This document shows positions 31,451 through 42,710 of a stretch of DNA of 64,000 nucleotides, piece by piece. The stretch's first letter is position 1, and every line of letters begins with the position of its first letter. The notes beneath the pieces are model-generated. The model searched no databases and was not told the DNA's origin. It was given only the letters and a program-made list of their open reading frames with translations. Origin of the DNA: Dromiciops gliroides (Eukaryota > Chordata > Mammalia > Microbiotheria > Microbiotheriidae); contig NC_057862.1 in assembly GCF_019393635.1 (NCBI RefSeq), positions 156,626,062-156,690,061 on the forward strand, written 5' to 3'. The position numbers were made by a program, and so were the translations under genes.

Positions 31451-31639
31451 TAGTTCAACTTTCCAAAAGGGAATAGTTAGAGAAGACCCAAAGGGGAGAG
31501 CTGACCTCCCTCACATATTTTCTCCTCTGCATCTTTCTTGTCTTTCCCTGTTTTTCTCTGTTCTTCTCTTGTTCTACTTGCTCTCTTTTTTCTGTGCTTT
31601 TGCATATATGCAAAGTTTTTGCTTTAAAATATTTAATAT

Positions 31640-31782
31640 CGGGGCAGCTAGATGGCGCAGTGGATAGAGCACTGGTCTTGGAGTCAGGAGTACCTGAGTT
31701 CAAATCCGGCCTCAGACACTTAACACTTACTAGCTGTGTGACCCTGGGCAAGTCACTTAACCCCAATTGCCTCACTAAAAAA
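31640..31782 (+). mobile_element. WSINE1-like SINE, type I
   Basis: Near-consensus head ggggcagctagatggcgcag, end CCCCAATTGCCTCACT. The flanks share aatatt-atatc. Confidence 0.96.
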
Positions 31783-31949
31783 AAATATTATATCCATCTG
31801 GTGCATCTTTTGCTCAGGGTCTCAAAATGTCTTGGTGTGTTCTCTGGAGAAGAAGCAGCTTCTCTTTGGGTGCAGGATGTATTGGCTCTAGGCAAAATTG
31901 TCAGATAGACTCTATTTGTCTTTAAGATGTTCTCCCCTCCCTGCTTCTT

Positions 31950-32870
31950 TGGCTATGTCCCTTCTTCAGAACTTTGAATCCCTTCCTTGGTTCTGTCTTT
32001 GGTTGTCTCTCTTCTTTCTTCATTCCTTCTTTTGACAATCTCATCTATTCCCGTGGGCTCAGCTTCAGCTATTACTTGTATTCAAATGAGCTCCAAATCT
32101 GGATCTCCTGCCCTAACTTCTCTTCTGAGCTTTAGGTCCTCATCTCTGCTTGCCACCTGGATATGACTTGGGTGCTTTTATACATCAGAGACTGAACTTA
32201 TCTTTGCTCCTAAAACTGCTCCTCCTTTTGTCTTCAGGGTTTATGTCAATGGTACCACCTTTCATTTTCTTACCTTTCTGTCCCTTCTCTCACTCTTTCT
32301 CAACACTCCTGTCTAATCAGTTACTAAATCCTGTCAGTTCAGTGTCTGTACCATCTCTCATACCTATTACTATTCTCACTAGTACCACCCCCGAACTATT
32401 GTAATGGCCTTCCAAAAGGTGATTTCTTCCCCACCCTCTCCCTACTTCAATCCATTGGTCATACTACTGCTAGATTCGTTTTTTTATGTATAGTTTTGGT
32501 CTTTTTGCTAAAAATTTGTCAGTAACTCCTTAACTGTTTTTGTAGTAAATTCAAACTACTTTGGCTGGCATTTTGCATCCCTCCCCAATCGGGCATTGCT
32601 TTTCCTACTCAGCCTCTTCATAGAACTTGCTTTCATTCACTCTCAGAATTCCTGCCCCTTGTCATCCACCCCAGCTGCACTTTAAAGAACAATGTGATTT
32701 GTCATCTACCCTGATCTATATCAAATGCTGTGTTTTATGGAGCCGACTTACATTATTTTCTGCCCTCTTGAATTCTTACCCATCCATTAAAATCCAGCTA
32801 TCACTTGCCTTTCAAAGTCTCCTCTGATAACTCTTTTTTTCCCAATATCCTTTCCACTGGGACTTGTGAA
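31950..32870 (+). mobile_element. L2, 3' ORF region
   Basis: Colinear with L2 ORF2 C-terminal sequence: gtgggctcagcttcagctat, caaatgagctccaaatctgg, ctgaacttatctttgctcct, attgtaatggccttccaaaa, aactacttttggctggc, aaaatccagctatcacttgc. Coding capacity is lost. Confidence 0.88.
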
Positions 32871-32932
32871 GTGTTTTCTGAGCATTTCCAACTTAAAACT
32901 TCATGGAGGAGATGACACTTATTTTAGACTTT

Positions 32933-33082
32933 TTTTTTTTTTTTTTGGTGAGGCAATTGGGATTAAGTGACTTGCCAAGGGTCACACAGCTAGTAAGTGT
33001 TAAGTGTCTGAGGCCGGATTTGAACTCAGGTCCTCCTGAATCCAGGGCCAGTGCTCTATCCACTGCGCCACCTAGCTGCCCC
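32933..33082 (-). mobile_element. WSINE1-like SINE, type I
   Basis: Pure T18 tail. Exact 13-base TSD tattttagacttt at 32,920-32,932 and 33,083-33,095. Confidence 0.96.
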
Positions 33083-33095
33083 TATTTTAGACTTT

Positions 33096-33554
33096 AAGGG
33101 TTGAAAAGGAATTCCAAAGTGAAGAGTAGGGAAGGTTGAAAGACGGTATTTCAGCCACATGAACAAAGGAAGCAGGAAATCTTTGCATACATTAAGGGCT
33201 GGCAAGTCATTTTGGTTTGCTGGAGCACAATTTAGCTAGAGAAAAGTAATAATAATATTGATGCTCAAATGAGGACATGCATGTAAATTGCACTGCAAAC
33301 TGTAAAGTGCCATACATGTGAATTTTCAAAGCATTTTATGTAGATTTCTACTTCAATCCTTAGTGTTAGCATGCAATCAAGCTAGCAAGGGAAAGTGGTC
33401 CTAGATTGTGGATTGTAAAACAAGAAAGACATAGCCTGAACAGATAAGAGGAGACAGATGTAGAGTGATGAAGTAGTTCAGAAGATGGAGATTGGGGGAA
33501 AGGGCATTCTACACATGAGAAAGGTAGGTGTGATATGGGTAAGCATTGTTATTG
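33096..33554. other. Mostly unassigned
   Basis: 33,245-33,365 may be an eroded reverse MIR (taataataatattgatgctc, caaagcattttatgtag). Nothing else recognised. Confidence 0.45.
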
Positions 33555-33720
33555 AACAGAAGGAGTGTTGGATTTAGAGTGAGAAAATGAGTTGAATCCT
33601 AAATCTGATCCTTAGTAATTGTGTGATATTGGCTAAATCACTTAATCTCTCTGTGCCTCAGTTTTTTTCATTATGAAATAGGGATAATGATAGCTTATAA
33701 AAATTGAATGAGATAACCAA
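33555..33720 (+). mobile_element. MIR
   Basis: gttggatttagagtgagaaa, cacttaatctctctgtgcct, gaaatagggataatgat. Confidence 0.88.
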
Positions 33721-33724
33721 ATGG

Positions 33725-33870
33725 AATGGAAAAGCATTTATTAAGAACTTACTGTGTGCCAAGCACTGTGCTCTAAGCTGGGAATACAAATAGAAAAAAA
33801 AGCAAGGTAGTCCCCTACTATCAATGAACTCATATTATAATTGAATGTAAGAACATTTAGCTTTAGGACA
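33725..33870 (-). mobile_element. L2 3' end
   Basis: aaaagcatttattaagaact, tgtgccaagcactgtgct. Confidence 0.85.
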
Positions 33871-33899
33871 GATGACCAATCACAATGGTCCTTAGAATT

Positions 33900-34040
33900 G
33901 ACCAGCAACATAGATGGCAACATAGCCCATACAGGTTATGTACCTTACTGGCCTGGTAGCTCTCTGAGGTGAGATCTGAAGCCAAGTGTGTCTAACTCTA
34001 GGCCCAAATATTCTGTCCACTAGGCCACCACATCGCCTCT
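33900..34040 (-). mobile_element. MIR fragment
   Basis: tggtagctctctgaggtga, tctaactctaggcccaaata, ctgtccactaggccacc. Confidence 0.65.
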
Positions 34041-35244
34041 CCACCTTCCCCCAACTGAATGATAAGAATGTCTCGGTCACTCCATGGCTTTTCTTCCTCA
34101 GAAACAGAGGACGTGAATATAGTTTTATTTTAGTGTTTGCCTTGAAAAAATAGTGCCTCATATTAGGAGAGTAGGTTCTTATTATTGTGTTTGGGCAACT
34201 GAAGGGTATTTTGTCTTTGTCTGCCATCCTTTTTGGGTTCTGCCATGGCATCCTTATTAGGGTTCTTACCTGATGCCCTCTTCTCCTGGGCATGACCCTG
34301 CTGGGCAGTCAGTCAAGCCCAGCACTGTGCATATCTTGTCTCAGAAGGGTGTCATTCAGCCAACAGGCCTTTGGCACCCGTGTGCACTCCTGGCTCCAGC
34401 TGGGTTCTGTACTGGCTGCCTGCCTGCATGCTTGGGGGCCTGGTCATCTCTTAGGACAGATGTAATGAGTGATTAACAAGAGCTCCATCTAATCTGCTGC
34501 CAGGGGAAAGGAAGGGCCAGTAGTGGGCTCCCTACGGGTTGTGACCTGTTCCAGGTGGGTTTGGAATGTACCCAGGGCAGGATAGGGATTAAGACATAAA
34601 AGGGGGAAAGGAAATGAGATGTTAACCCTTTAGGCTACAGCTCTTTTTGAGCTCTGGCAGGAAAGTGAACTATGGTATTATCTCTCTGAATCTGTAGCAA
34701 CCCCAGGAGGAAAGTCAAATTTTTGTCTTTGATTTATGGCAAGGATAAATTGGCATGTGATTATGGTTGGAGAAAAATGCCATTTCCTTTATTTTTCCAT
34801 TTTCTCAGAATCCCACTAAGCCATGTTGTTTAGCAGAGGGAGGAGAAAGACTGAAAGAAAAGTTTAATTTGAAAGGAAAACTGATAAACAAGATCCTCCG
34901 CAATGAGTTTATCTGTTTCCTTCCTGGAAACCTTCAGATCATATTGAACAAGTTATAATGTGGTAGACACATCCTTTTCCTAAAAGTCAGTGCCTGAGTT
35001 TGTGTCCTTTGGGACTCTTGTATCTTGGAAGGGGATTGGTTGGCTTTTCTGAGCCCGTCTATAGCTGCCATTCACTGATCCTTTCCCTTAATTAGCCATG
35101 GTCACCTCACCTTCCCCACACCTGCAGTTCTAAATCCCAAGAATATATTCTAAGTTCATGTAATTAGAGCTACTTTACGAGTAGAATAAAAGAGAACAGA
35201 GGGCAAAACAACTTCTTCCTTAAAGGTTTGCCTTTTTTATGATC
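34041..35244. other. Repeat-poor block, about 1.2 kb
   Basis: No transposon recognised. Contains non-repetitive, balanced-composition sequence (gtaatgagtgattaacaaga, ctccctacgggttgtgacct). No coding signal identified. A possible intronic regulatory region, judged only by absence of repeats. Confidence 0.35.
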
Positions 35245-35625
35245 ATAGATTAAGACCTGGAAGAGGTCTTAGAGGTCATCTAGTCCACTCTCTGTGACTC
35301 TTTTCTTTTCTTTCTTTTTTTTTTTTTGAGGCAATTGGGATTAAGTGACTTGCCCAGGGTCACACAGCTAGTAAGTGTCAAGTGTCTGAGGCCAGATTTG
35401 AACTCAGGTACTCCAGGGCTGGTGCTCTATTCACTGCACCACCTAGCTGCCCCATATCTAGTCCACTCTCTATCCCCCACCCACCCCCATTTAGCAGATG
35501 AGCAAATTGAGGCCTGAAGTGGGAGAAGTGACTTTCCCAAGGTCACATAGGTAGTAAGTGTCAGAGGCAGAATTCAAACCCAGAATCCAAAGCCAAAGCT
35601 CTTTCCACTACCCCATGCTTCCTCA
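35245..35625 (-). mobile_element. CORE-SINE (CR1/L3-like tail) split by a SINE
   Basis: gacctggaagaggtcttaga, ggtcatctagtccactctct, then after the insertion gatgagcaaattgaggcctg and tttcccaaggtcacatag. Confidence 0.85.
35294..35455 (-). mobile_element. WSINE1-like SINE, type I
   Basis: Exact 16-base TSD atctagtccactctct at 35,278-35,293 and 35,456-35,471. Lacks 7 bases around the tgaatcc position. Confidence 0.97.
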
Positions 35626-35804
35626 CTTAGGGTCTCTAGTGTTGTCACTTTTAAATGTCCTAACCTCTATGTGCCTCCTCTGCTTTGACTTTTGAGATCT
35701 AGCTACTTTTCCTACCTTGTTTCCCACCCCTGTGCCTTGCTGACTCTCTTTGATGCCTAGATTTAGCTCCCTTTTCATTAGAGCACACAGCTCCCTGGCC
35801 TTGT

Positions 35805-35940
35805 CAAGGTTCTGCCTCTGCCACTTACTATACATGTGACCTTGGGGAAGTCACTTCTCTTCTTCAGGCTCAGTTTTCTCATCTGTTAAATGGGGGTGGG
35901 GGGCAGAGAGTAGACTAGATGATCTCAAAGAGTCAAGCAA
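35805..35940 (+). mobile_element. MIR
   Basis: ggttctgcctctgccactta, catgtgaccttggggaagtc, agactagatgatctc. Confidence 0.88.
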
Positions 35941-36164
35941 GCCACTGGAACCCTACATATTTATGTTCTGAGAAAGAGGTAGACTCTGCTTAAAATAATG
36001 AAAACTGTTCTGCCTCCTAGACCTGTAGCTTGAAATGGACCCTGACAAATGCCTGGTCTCCCCTGGCCTTGGCCTCTTGCCTGACCAGATCTGTGCACTG
36101 CTACACATACTTTGGCACAGCAAATACAAAGAGACCGTTTTTCACTTGGAGGAAAGAACATTTG

Positions 36165-36520
36165 TGTGGGAGGAATCATCAAGTCCCAGAGTTGGAAGGG
36201 ACCTCATGGGTGCTCTGGTCCAACCCATAGAAATATGAATGCACTCTACATTTTCTTCAATAAGTGGTCATCCAGCCTTTGCTGAAAGACCTCCCAGTGA
36301 TGGTGAACTCACTACCTCCTGAGGCAATAGCACATTCCATTTCTGGACTGCATTAGGGGGCAGAGCAGTTTTCATTATTTCAAACAGACTCTAGTTCTCT
36401 GTAATTCCTACCCACTGATCTGAGTTCTGCCCCCTGAACACAAGAAACTGCAGTTCAATCCCTTAGATGGGAGCTGAGGATTTCACTCTCTTTTATAAGA
36501 TAGTGAAGGTACATAGATGA
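36165..36520 (-). mobile_element. CR1/L3 LINE 3' end
   Basis: Reverse order of a CR1 3' end: cccagagttggaagggacct, ctggtccaacccatag, aagtggtcatccagcctttg, gatggtgaactcactacctc, aatagcacattccatttctg. Confidence 0.88.
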
Positions 36521-36710
36521 ATGTGAACTGATGAGGTCCTTTCCACCTCCGTTTGATTGTTTTTCTTGAGACACAAATGCAGAGTCCCGATGGCTTGTTT
36601 GACTCTTTGAGGCTCTGTTTCATATGCTATTTATAGAAGGAAACAGGACCATCTTAATAGCAATTGAATTCATGAGTTAATTGGTGAGCTAGGGATAGAA
36701 TTGCCTTTGT

Positions 36711-36848
36711 GTGTGTGTGGGGGGGGGGCAATGAGGGTTAAATGACTTGCCCAGGGTCACACAGCTAGTAAGTGCCTGAAGCAGGATTTGAACTTGTCTT
36801 CCTGAATCCAGGAAAATCAAGGGTCTAATACTCTATCCATTGTGCCAA
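36711..36848 (-). mobile_element. WSINE1-like SINE, type II
   Basis: Tail tgtgtgtgtg plus a G run, then gcaatgagggttaaatgact. An extra segment near 36,810 (aaaatcaagggtctaata) marks a rearranged head. Confidence 0.88.
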
Positions 36849-36976
36849 AAGTTCTTCTACATATACAATTGACTTTTCCATTCTGAACCTGTTCTAAGAC
36901 TGCCACTCTCACCCCTTCCATTAACAACAAAGTCCCTATTTTCAATGCAAAACCAAAATCTTATTAAAAAGCAATT

Positions 36977-37130
36977 CTATGGGTGGTGCAGTGGATAAAG
37001 CACTGGCCCTGGATTCAGGAGGACCCAAGTTCAAATATGACCTCAGACACTTGACACTGAATAGCTGTGTGATCCTGGGCAAGTCACTGAACCCTCTTGG
37101 CCCTGTCCCTCCCCCACCCTGAAAAAAAAA
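36977..37130 (+). mobile_element. WSINE1-like SINE, type II, 5'-truncated
   Basis: Starts at tctatgggtggtgcagtgga and ends with a diverged cttggccctgtccctccccc plus A9. Confidence 0.92.
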
Positions 37131-37134
37131 GTTG

Positions 37135-37260
37135 CCTACCATATTGAGAAATCAGGTAACTTACCTAAGGTCATATAGCCAGTAAGTCAGGGCAGGATTT
37201 GAACCCAGGTCTGCCAGGCTCAAAAGCTAGTTCTTTATCCACTAAATAACATAGTTTCTC
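37135..37260 (-). mobile_element. MIR fragment
   Basis: aggtaacttacctaaggtca, ggatttgaacccaggtctg. Confidence 0.78.
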
Positions 37261-37979
37261 CTCTATAGAACTTTAAAAATGGGTACAATATCACCCCACC
37301 CAAAGGTTGGGAATACATACAGTTTTGTCTGGGGGATGGCAGAGAAAATTTTGTTTTTTTAATTTAATTTTGTCTGATTCATTGAAAAGGCAGCAATGTG
37401 CAGCTTCTCCTTTTCTTACAAGATGCCTTGATTTGTCACCCAGGTGCTCAGGCTGAGCCTCCTTGGCACAGAATAAGGTCTTGGCCTCTCTATGGAGACT
37501 ACTGGGATAAGTCCCAGAATGGTGGTTTTGGTGGTGTGGACCACTGCCCACACAAAACAAACTGGAGTATTCTGAAGTCATCCTATCCACAGGCCACCTC
37601 TATTTGCACTGAATTCTCTTGTAATTGGGAGAACTATAGGGAAGTATAAATTTTGCAGACCCTTTCAGCCTTTTTGGTCTGATTGATTACTCTGGTCTGA
37701 CGAAGCCAGTCTCGATTAACTTGTATTGGGTGTTCTTGCTCAGTGCTCTTTACATGGTAAAATGACATTTGCTTTGCTGCTTTCAGCTTCCTCTTCCTTG
37801 TTCCTGGGTACCCACCTACGTGGTCCCCTCACACTTGGGTGAAGGCACACTTGGTGACCTAAGGCATTGGTGTGGTAGTGGGGATATGCCCATCAGGTAT
37901 GGCAGTGTTAATCCATGTTCCTCAAAAGTGAGCCACATACAGAGAGGGAGGGAAATACCAGAGGGAATGTAAATGAATG
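37261..37979. other. Nothing recognised
   Basis: Short frames on both strands without identifiable domains. No repeat recognised. Confidence 0.5.
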
Positions 37980-38355
37980 GATGGAATGCTGAGTTATGAG
38001 TGAAGAAAGCCTGGTTTTTTGTGGGGCAGTGAGGGTTAAGTGACTTGCCCAAGGTCACACAGCTAGTAAGTGTCAAAGTGTCTGAGGCTGGATTTGAACT
38101 CAGGTCCTCCTGAATCCAGGGCTGGTGCTTTTCCCACTGCGCCACCTAGCTGCCCTCCGAAAACCTGGTTTTGAATCCTGATTCAGACCCTTACTAGCTT
38201 TGTGACCCTTAGCAATTTGACATCTTTAAACCTCAGTTTCAATATCTGTATAATAGGTGTACTAGCAGTCCGTGCTTCACAGGGTTGTTGTGAGGATGAG
38301 ATGAGGTAATGTATGTAAGCTGCTTTATAAATCTTAAAGTATTATATAAATAAAA
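37980..38355 (+). mobile_element. MIR/THER1-type CORE-SINE split by a SINE
   Basis: gagtgaagaaagcctggttt before the insertion, ctgattcagacccttactag, ctttgtgacccttagcaatt and tgaggtaatgtatgtaagct after it. Confidence 0.82.
38019..38158 (-). mobile_element. WSINE1-like SINE, type II
   Basis: TSD gaaa-cctggtttt at 38,005-38,018 and 38,159-38,172, 13 of 14 matching. Confidence 0.96.
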
Positions 38356-38661
38356 ACTGCCATTTTTAGGTCAGAATAATGTAGACATTGTTGGGTACAA
38401 TTACTGGTGTTTTTGCTCAAAAATTGTTTTTTCTTCGTTACAAGGGAGAATTCAATTTGGAGATGCTGAAGCAGGGGTGAGGAGGACATAGAGGAAGAGA
38501 AGAAGGAATATTTCCAGAAAGGAAAAAAATATATTGTTAAAATATGTTTTGTTTTAAAATTATTAAAAACAAAAGCCATCAATAAAATTTTAAAAAATAG
38601 TGAGTCAAGTGTACCAACAGTTATCTAAATTAGTTTAATACACCTCAGGTTTCCTTTAGTT
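38356..38661. other. AT-rich, nothing recognised
   Basis: Contains A/T runs (38,520-38,600) and no gene. Confidence 0.5.
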
Positions 38662-38740
38662 GAGGGGTTCTTAACTTTTTTTTGTGACATGAACACCTTT
38701 GACAATCTGGTAAAGTTTACAGATCTCTTCTCAGAATAAA

Positions 38741-38885
38741 TTTTTTTTTAAGTGAGGCAATTGGGGTTAAGTGACTTGCCCAGGGTCACACAGCTAGTAC
38801 ATGTTAAGTGTCTGATGCTGGATTTGAACTCAGGTACTCCTGACTCCAAGGCTGGTGCTCTATCCACTGCACCACCTAGCTGCCC
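38741..38885 (-). mobile_element. WSINE1-like SINE, type I
   Basis: TSD ctcagaataa near 38,730-38,740 and 38,886-38,895. Confidence 0.95.
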
Positions 38886-38919
38886 CTCAGAATAATTTTT
38901 TAAAAAATAATTGGAGGCA

Positions 38920-39067
38920 GGGTAGGTAGGTGGCGCACTGGATAAAGCAGTGGCCCTGGATTCAGGAGGACCTGAGTTCAAATCTGGCCTCAGACACTTA
39001 ACACTTACTAGCTGTGTGACCCTGGGCAAGTCACTTAACCCCCATTGCCCCACAAAAAAAAATAAAC
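38920..39067 (+). mobile_element. WSINE1-like SINE, type II
   Basis: Exact 18-base TSD aaaaaataattggaggca at 38,902-38,919 and 39,068-39,085. Confidence 0.97.
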
Positions 39068-39318
39068 AAAAAATAATTGGAGGCAATGCTAAATTTTAGT
39101 TTGAGGTTGGTAAAAATAAAAATGTAATTTTTTTTACGAATTAAGTTCATAACCCCTATCCCACTCCTAACCCAGCTGGGTCTGTGGATCCCAGGTTAAG
39201 AACCCCTGCTGTAATCCAATCCATATTTGAAGCATGAATTGCATCTCTATATTCCTCAACATCTGGCCATCCAGCTAAGTAGCCTCATTTTCATTGTTCT
39301 CTTTGGGAATTTTTACCA

Positions 39319-39390
39319 TTTATTCATTTAGCAAATAAATGTTCATTAAGTACCTACTGTGTTATACTCTATGTAAGACTTCACAGTCAT
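39319..39390 (-). mobile_element. L2 3' end, short
   Basis: tttagcaaataaatgttcat taagtacctactgtg, the reverse L2 terminus. Confidence 0.7.
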
Positions 39391-40015
39391 TTCTGGCCCC
39401 CTTTCGAGTATCTAAGAACCTCCCTTCTCTAGAAAACTCTTTTTTGTATAACAGATCAAATTGTCTCCCACTAAATACGACCTGAGATTATTGCTTCAAG
39501 TCAAGGCTACAATGACGGTTATTAAAACTTATCGGGGTGTAGGGGGGAGAAGTTTGTTGGAAGGCAGCAGTTTTTCTTCCCCGTCACTCATTCACACTTG
39601 CTTCTGAATAATTCACTTTGGCTAATGGCTCTGTGGCCGTAGGCGGCACTCAGTAAATATTTGTTTAGTAACTGAGTCGGTGGGCACAGAGCTTTCAACC
39701 CATCTGGCATACTGAGGCTCACTGAGGCTCACTGAAGCTCGTCTGATCTTGGCTTTCAGGGATTCGGAGGGTGGGAGTGTAAGATGTCTCCCTGTAAGTA
39801 AGGCTGATGTTTTCAAAGGCAATTCTGACATTGGAGTGCTTGGTTTTCCTAGATGCTTTTCCTGTATTTATTGGCCAGACCTCCCATCTTGGGCAGACTG
39901 TGCTCACATTGTTTGTAGTAGTGATGGCATGGAACCATATGTACTCTGGCCTGTGGTCTGGCAACATATGAATGTAGCTAGACATTAACCTTTGGCTGAG
40001 GAGTTTCAATTGAAT
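39391..40015. other. No gene; short decamer repeat
   Basis: Three tandem copies of actga-gctc at 39,712-39,741. Otherwise nothing recognised. Confidence 0.55.
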
Positions 40016-40140
40016 TCAGCAGTCATTTGTTAAATGTTTGCCATATACGCTGAGCCTTGTGTTAGATACTCGGGGGTGGTATACAGTTTCGATAAGACAC
40101 TTTCTCCGTCTTGAAGGGATTTACAATCTAGCAGGGGATT
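40016..40140 (-). mobile_element. L2 3' end
   Basis: cagcagtcatttgttaaatg, ttgaagggatttacaatcta. Confidence 0.82.
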
Positions 40141-40631
40141 AGGAAATATACACCAAAAATTGTATCAGTGCTTGTGTGGAAATAACAATAATCCTTTTTC
40201 TTTCTACCATCCCTTTGTAAGAGTTGGTAGAGAAGGAGGGGAAGGCACACAGCCAATGAGCTTTAGAGAACATGGTGCTGGTAGGAGAAGATTTTGTTCC
40301 CAGAATGCTATGGACTGAAGGCATATGGCAGAAGGGAACTGTGGGGGTGCTGCTGAAAGAGACTTCTAAGAGATGGTGATGAGAGAAGTCGGAGACTGAA
40401 CGTAGCTGGCAACAGATGCCAACTGAGGGAGAAGCAGCCAGAAGTGCCTGAGCCAGACTTGGAGCTTGAAGACCAAGCTGAAAGGAAGGAAAGCAGGAGC
40501 CATTGAATAGGTGAGGATAGCAGGAGTGAGACTCTAAACCTTAAAAGAGGGTCAAGAACTGTGACAAAGGTCTGGGACCTGGAATTAAAGGCATGTGACC
40601 TGTCCAGCAGGGCCCTAATTACAGGGACTTT
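40141..40631. other. Nothing recognised
   Basis: Purine-rich sequence; may include eroded L2, not shown. Confidence 0.45.
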
Positions 40632-40639
40632 CCTTAGAT

Positions 40640-40963
40640 CAGGGGTTCCCCTTTGGCAGGCTAGTGAAGCCCATGGAGAATCATGTTTTTAGATGCATAA
40701 AATAAAGTACATAGAATTACAAAGGAAACCAATTATATAGAAATACAGTTATAAATTATTATTATTGTTATTATTTTGTGGGGCAATGAGGGTTAAGTGA
40801 CTTGCCCAGGGTCGCACAGCTAGTAAGTGTCAAGTGTCTGAGGCCGGATTTGAACTTGGGTCCTCCTGAATCCAGGGCAAGTGCTTTATCCACTTCACCA
40901 CCTAGCTTCCCCCTATAAATTATTTTAAAAACAAATTCATGCACTCTAGGTCGAGAGCCCCTG
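40640..40963 (+). mobile_element. hAT-type MITE, copy 3, with a SINE inside
   Basis: Starts caggggttcc and ends gagagcccctg. Exact 8-base TSD ccttagat at 40,632-40,639 and 40,964-40,971. Interior: aaataaagtacatagaatta, caaaggaaaccaattatata. Confidence 0.93.
40761..40913 (-). mobile_element. WSINE1-like SINE, type II
   Basis: TSD tataaattatt at 40,750-40,760 and 40,914-40,924. Confidence 0.96.
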
Positions 40964-40971
40964 CCTTAGAT

Positions 40972-41484
40972 TTCCCAAATTAGTATTGTGACTTTTCAGA
41001 GACTGAAACCTACAGGAATAGGGAAATGAAAAATGGGAACTCGTCAGGAGATATGTTCTATTTCACATTATTTTGATAAAAGTGCGGTGAAATGAGTCTC
41101 TTTTCTCTTCACAACTATCCTAAATAAAGATGCTCTGCTTAAATACAGATTGGAAGCCTCAGGTTGTTGTGAGAGTGGAGTCATACTCTCAAAAGAGAGT
41201 GAAGACATGTCAGATCATGATTATCCTAGAAAGATAACCTGGGTGGAGGAAAGAGCCATAGAGAGATTGTTGAGAACGTTCTTAATTATTAATAAGCCTT
41301 TAGTGCTGAATCTGGGTCTGTGCCCGTCCAAAGCTCCAGTAATGTAGAAAAGTTGACAAGTTTAATACAAAAATAGTGGATGATTAATGCATTTGAGGTA
41401 CAAACAAAATACCATTTGAGGGCTAAGGTTGGAGATGCCAGTTATCTGTTGGGGGATGAGGGATGGCTTCATGGGGGAGGTGGC
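40972..41484. other. Nothing recognised
   Basis: No repeat or coding signal identified. Confidence 0.5.
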
Positions 41485-41765
41485 CTTTCAGTTAGGCTTT
41501 TAAAATTCTGCTTTCTTCACAATGACTTTCACTTTGTATTTCTAATTTTTGCCAACCTATTCAAGGCCCTTCTGCTTCTTCTGTTTGGGTCATTGCAATA
41601 AACTACCTTTCATTTCTCCTTATTACAAACCACCTTGGAAATCAATATCTCTAATGTACTATTGTCATTATGTCATTACCTTCCTCAAAATATTTCAAGG
41701 GCTTTGAATCCCCTAGAAGATTCCTTACCCTAATAGTCATGATTTGGTCTTACATGCCATGGTGG
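41485..41765 (+). mobile_element. L2 internal 3' fragment
   Basis: gggtcattgcaataaactac, caaaatatttcaagggcttt, ttccttaccctaatagtcat. Confidence 0.72.
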
Positions 41766-41767
41766 AT

Positions 41768-42060
41768 TGAGGATTGGAACAGGAGCCAGATAGCTTCAAC
41801 CTACTTTTGAAACCTACCTTGCTGTGTGAGTTTAGGCAAGTAATTGAGCCTCTCTGGTCCTTACTTTCATCATATGTAAAATGAAGGGATTGGATGAGAT
41901 AATCTTGTGGGACTGCTGGATTTGGAGTCAGATGACCTGTTTAAATCCTGGCCACACTACTGGTGTGATCTTGGCAAGCCACTTAACAACTATGGATGTC
42001 TTTTCCTTACAGAAGGAGTTAGACTAGAAAACCTCAAAAGTCCCTGTCTATACTAACTCT
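41768..42060 (+). mobile_element. Two MIR copies in tandem
   Basis: First, 41,768-41,905: gctgtgtgagtttaggcaag, atatgtaaaatgaagggat. Second, 41,912-42,060: ctggatttggagtcagatga, gtgatcttggcaagccac. Confidence 0.85.
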
Positions 42061-42116
42061 CTGGTTCTATTGCCAAAGATCCTATGGTTTGGGATAGATA
42101 GGCTCTTTCCTTTTGT

Positions 42117-42237
42117 TTGTTTGTTTGTTTTTGTTTTTGTGAGGCAATGGGGATTAAGTGACTTGCCCAGGGTCATACAGCTAGTGAGTGTCAAGTGTCT
42201 GAGGCCGGATTTGAACTCAGGTCCTCCCAAATCCAAT
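42117..42237 (-). mobile_element. WSINE1-like SINE, head missing
   Basis: (TTTG)n tail, gaggcaatggggattaagtg to aactcaggtcctccc. The head is replaced by the L1 3' end. Confidence 0.92.
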
Positions 42238-42239
42238 AT

Positions 42240-42710
42240 AATAAACATTTTTCTTTATAGTTTTGAATTCCATTTTTTATCCTTCCTTCCCTCCCTCCCC
42301 TCCCCATCCCTGTGGCATAAGCTATCAGATATGGGCTATACATGTACAATGATATAAAACATTACCATATTAGTAATTTTGTACAAAAAAACTTGAATAA
42401 AAAATGAAAGAAAGTAAAAAATAGCACGCTTCAGTCTGTGTTCAATCAATATCAATTCTTTCTTTGGAGGTCGATAGTATGTTTCATCAATAGTCCTTTG
42501 GGACTGATTGGTGACTTTTTTTTGGTGAGGCAATTGGGGTTAAGTGACTTGTCCAGCGTCACACAGCTATTAAGTGTTAAGTGTTTGAGGCTGGATTTGA
42601 ACTCAGGTTCTCCTGAATCCAGGGCCGGTGCTGTATCCACTGTGCCACCTAGCTGCCCCCAATTGGTGACATTTTAACAGATATTCTCAGTAGAGGGGTT
42701 GGGATGAAAC
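42240..42710 (-). mobile_element. L1 3' end with a SINE inside
   Basis: gttttgaattccattttt, gataagctatcagatatggg-like block, tatacatgtacaatgatata, cgcttcagtctgtgttcaat, atagtcctttgggactgatt, resuming after the SINE. Diverged. Confidence 0.85.
42516..42661 (-). mobile_element. WSINE1-like SINE, type I
   Basis: TSD attggtgac at 42,507-42,515 and 42,662-42,670. Confidence 0.95.

Larger units (their letters stand above)
38662..39208 (+). mobile_element. hAT-type MITE, copy 2, with two SINEs inside
   Basis: Ends gaggggttcttaac and ggttaagaacccctg form terminal inverted repeats. The flanking 8-mers ctttagtt and ctgtaatc match at 5 of 8. The interior (cctttgacaatctggtaaag, ttctcagaataa) matches copy 1. 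Confidence 0.85.

Noticed and set aside
39712..39741. Three tandem decamers actga-gctc
   Set aside because: Too short to interpret beyond slippage.
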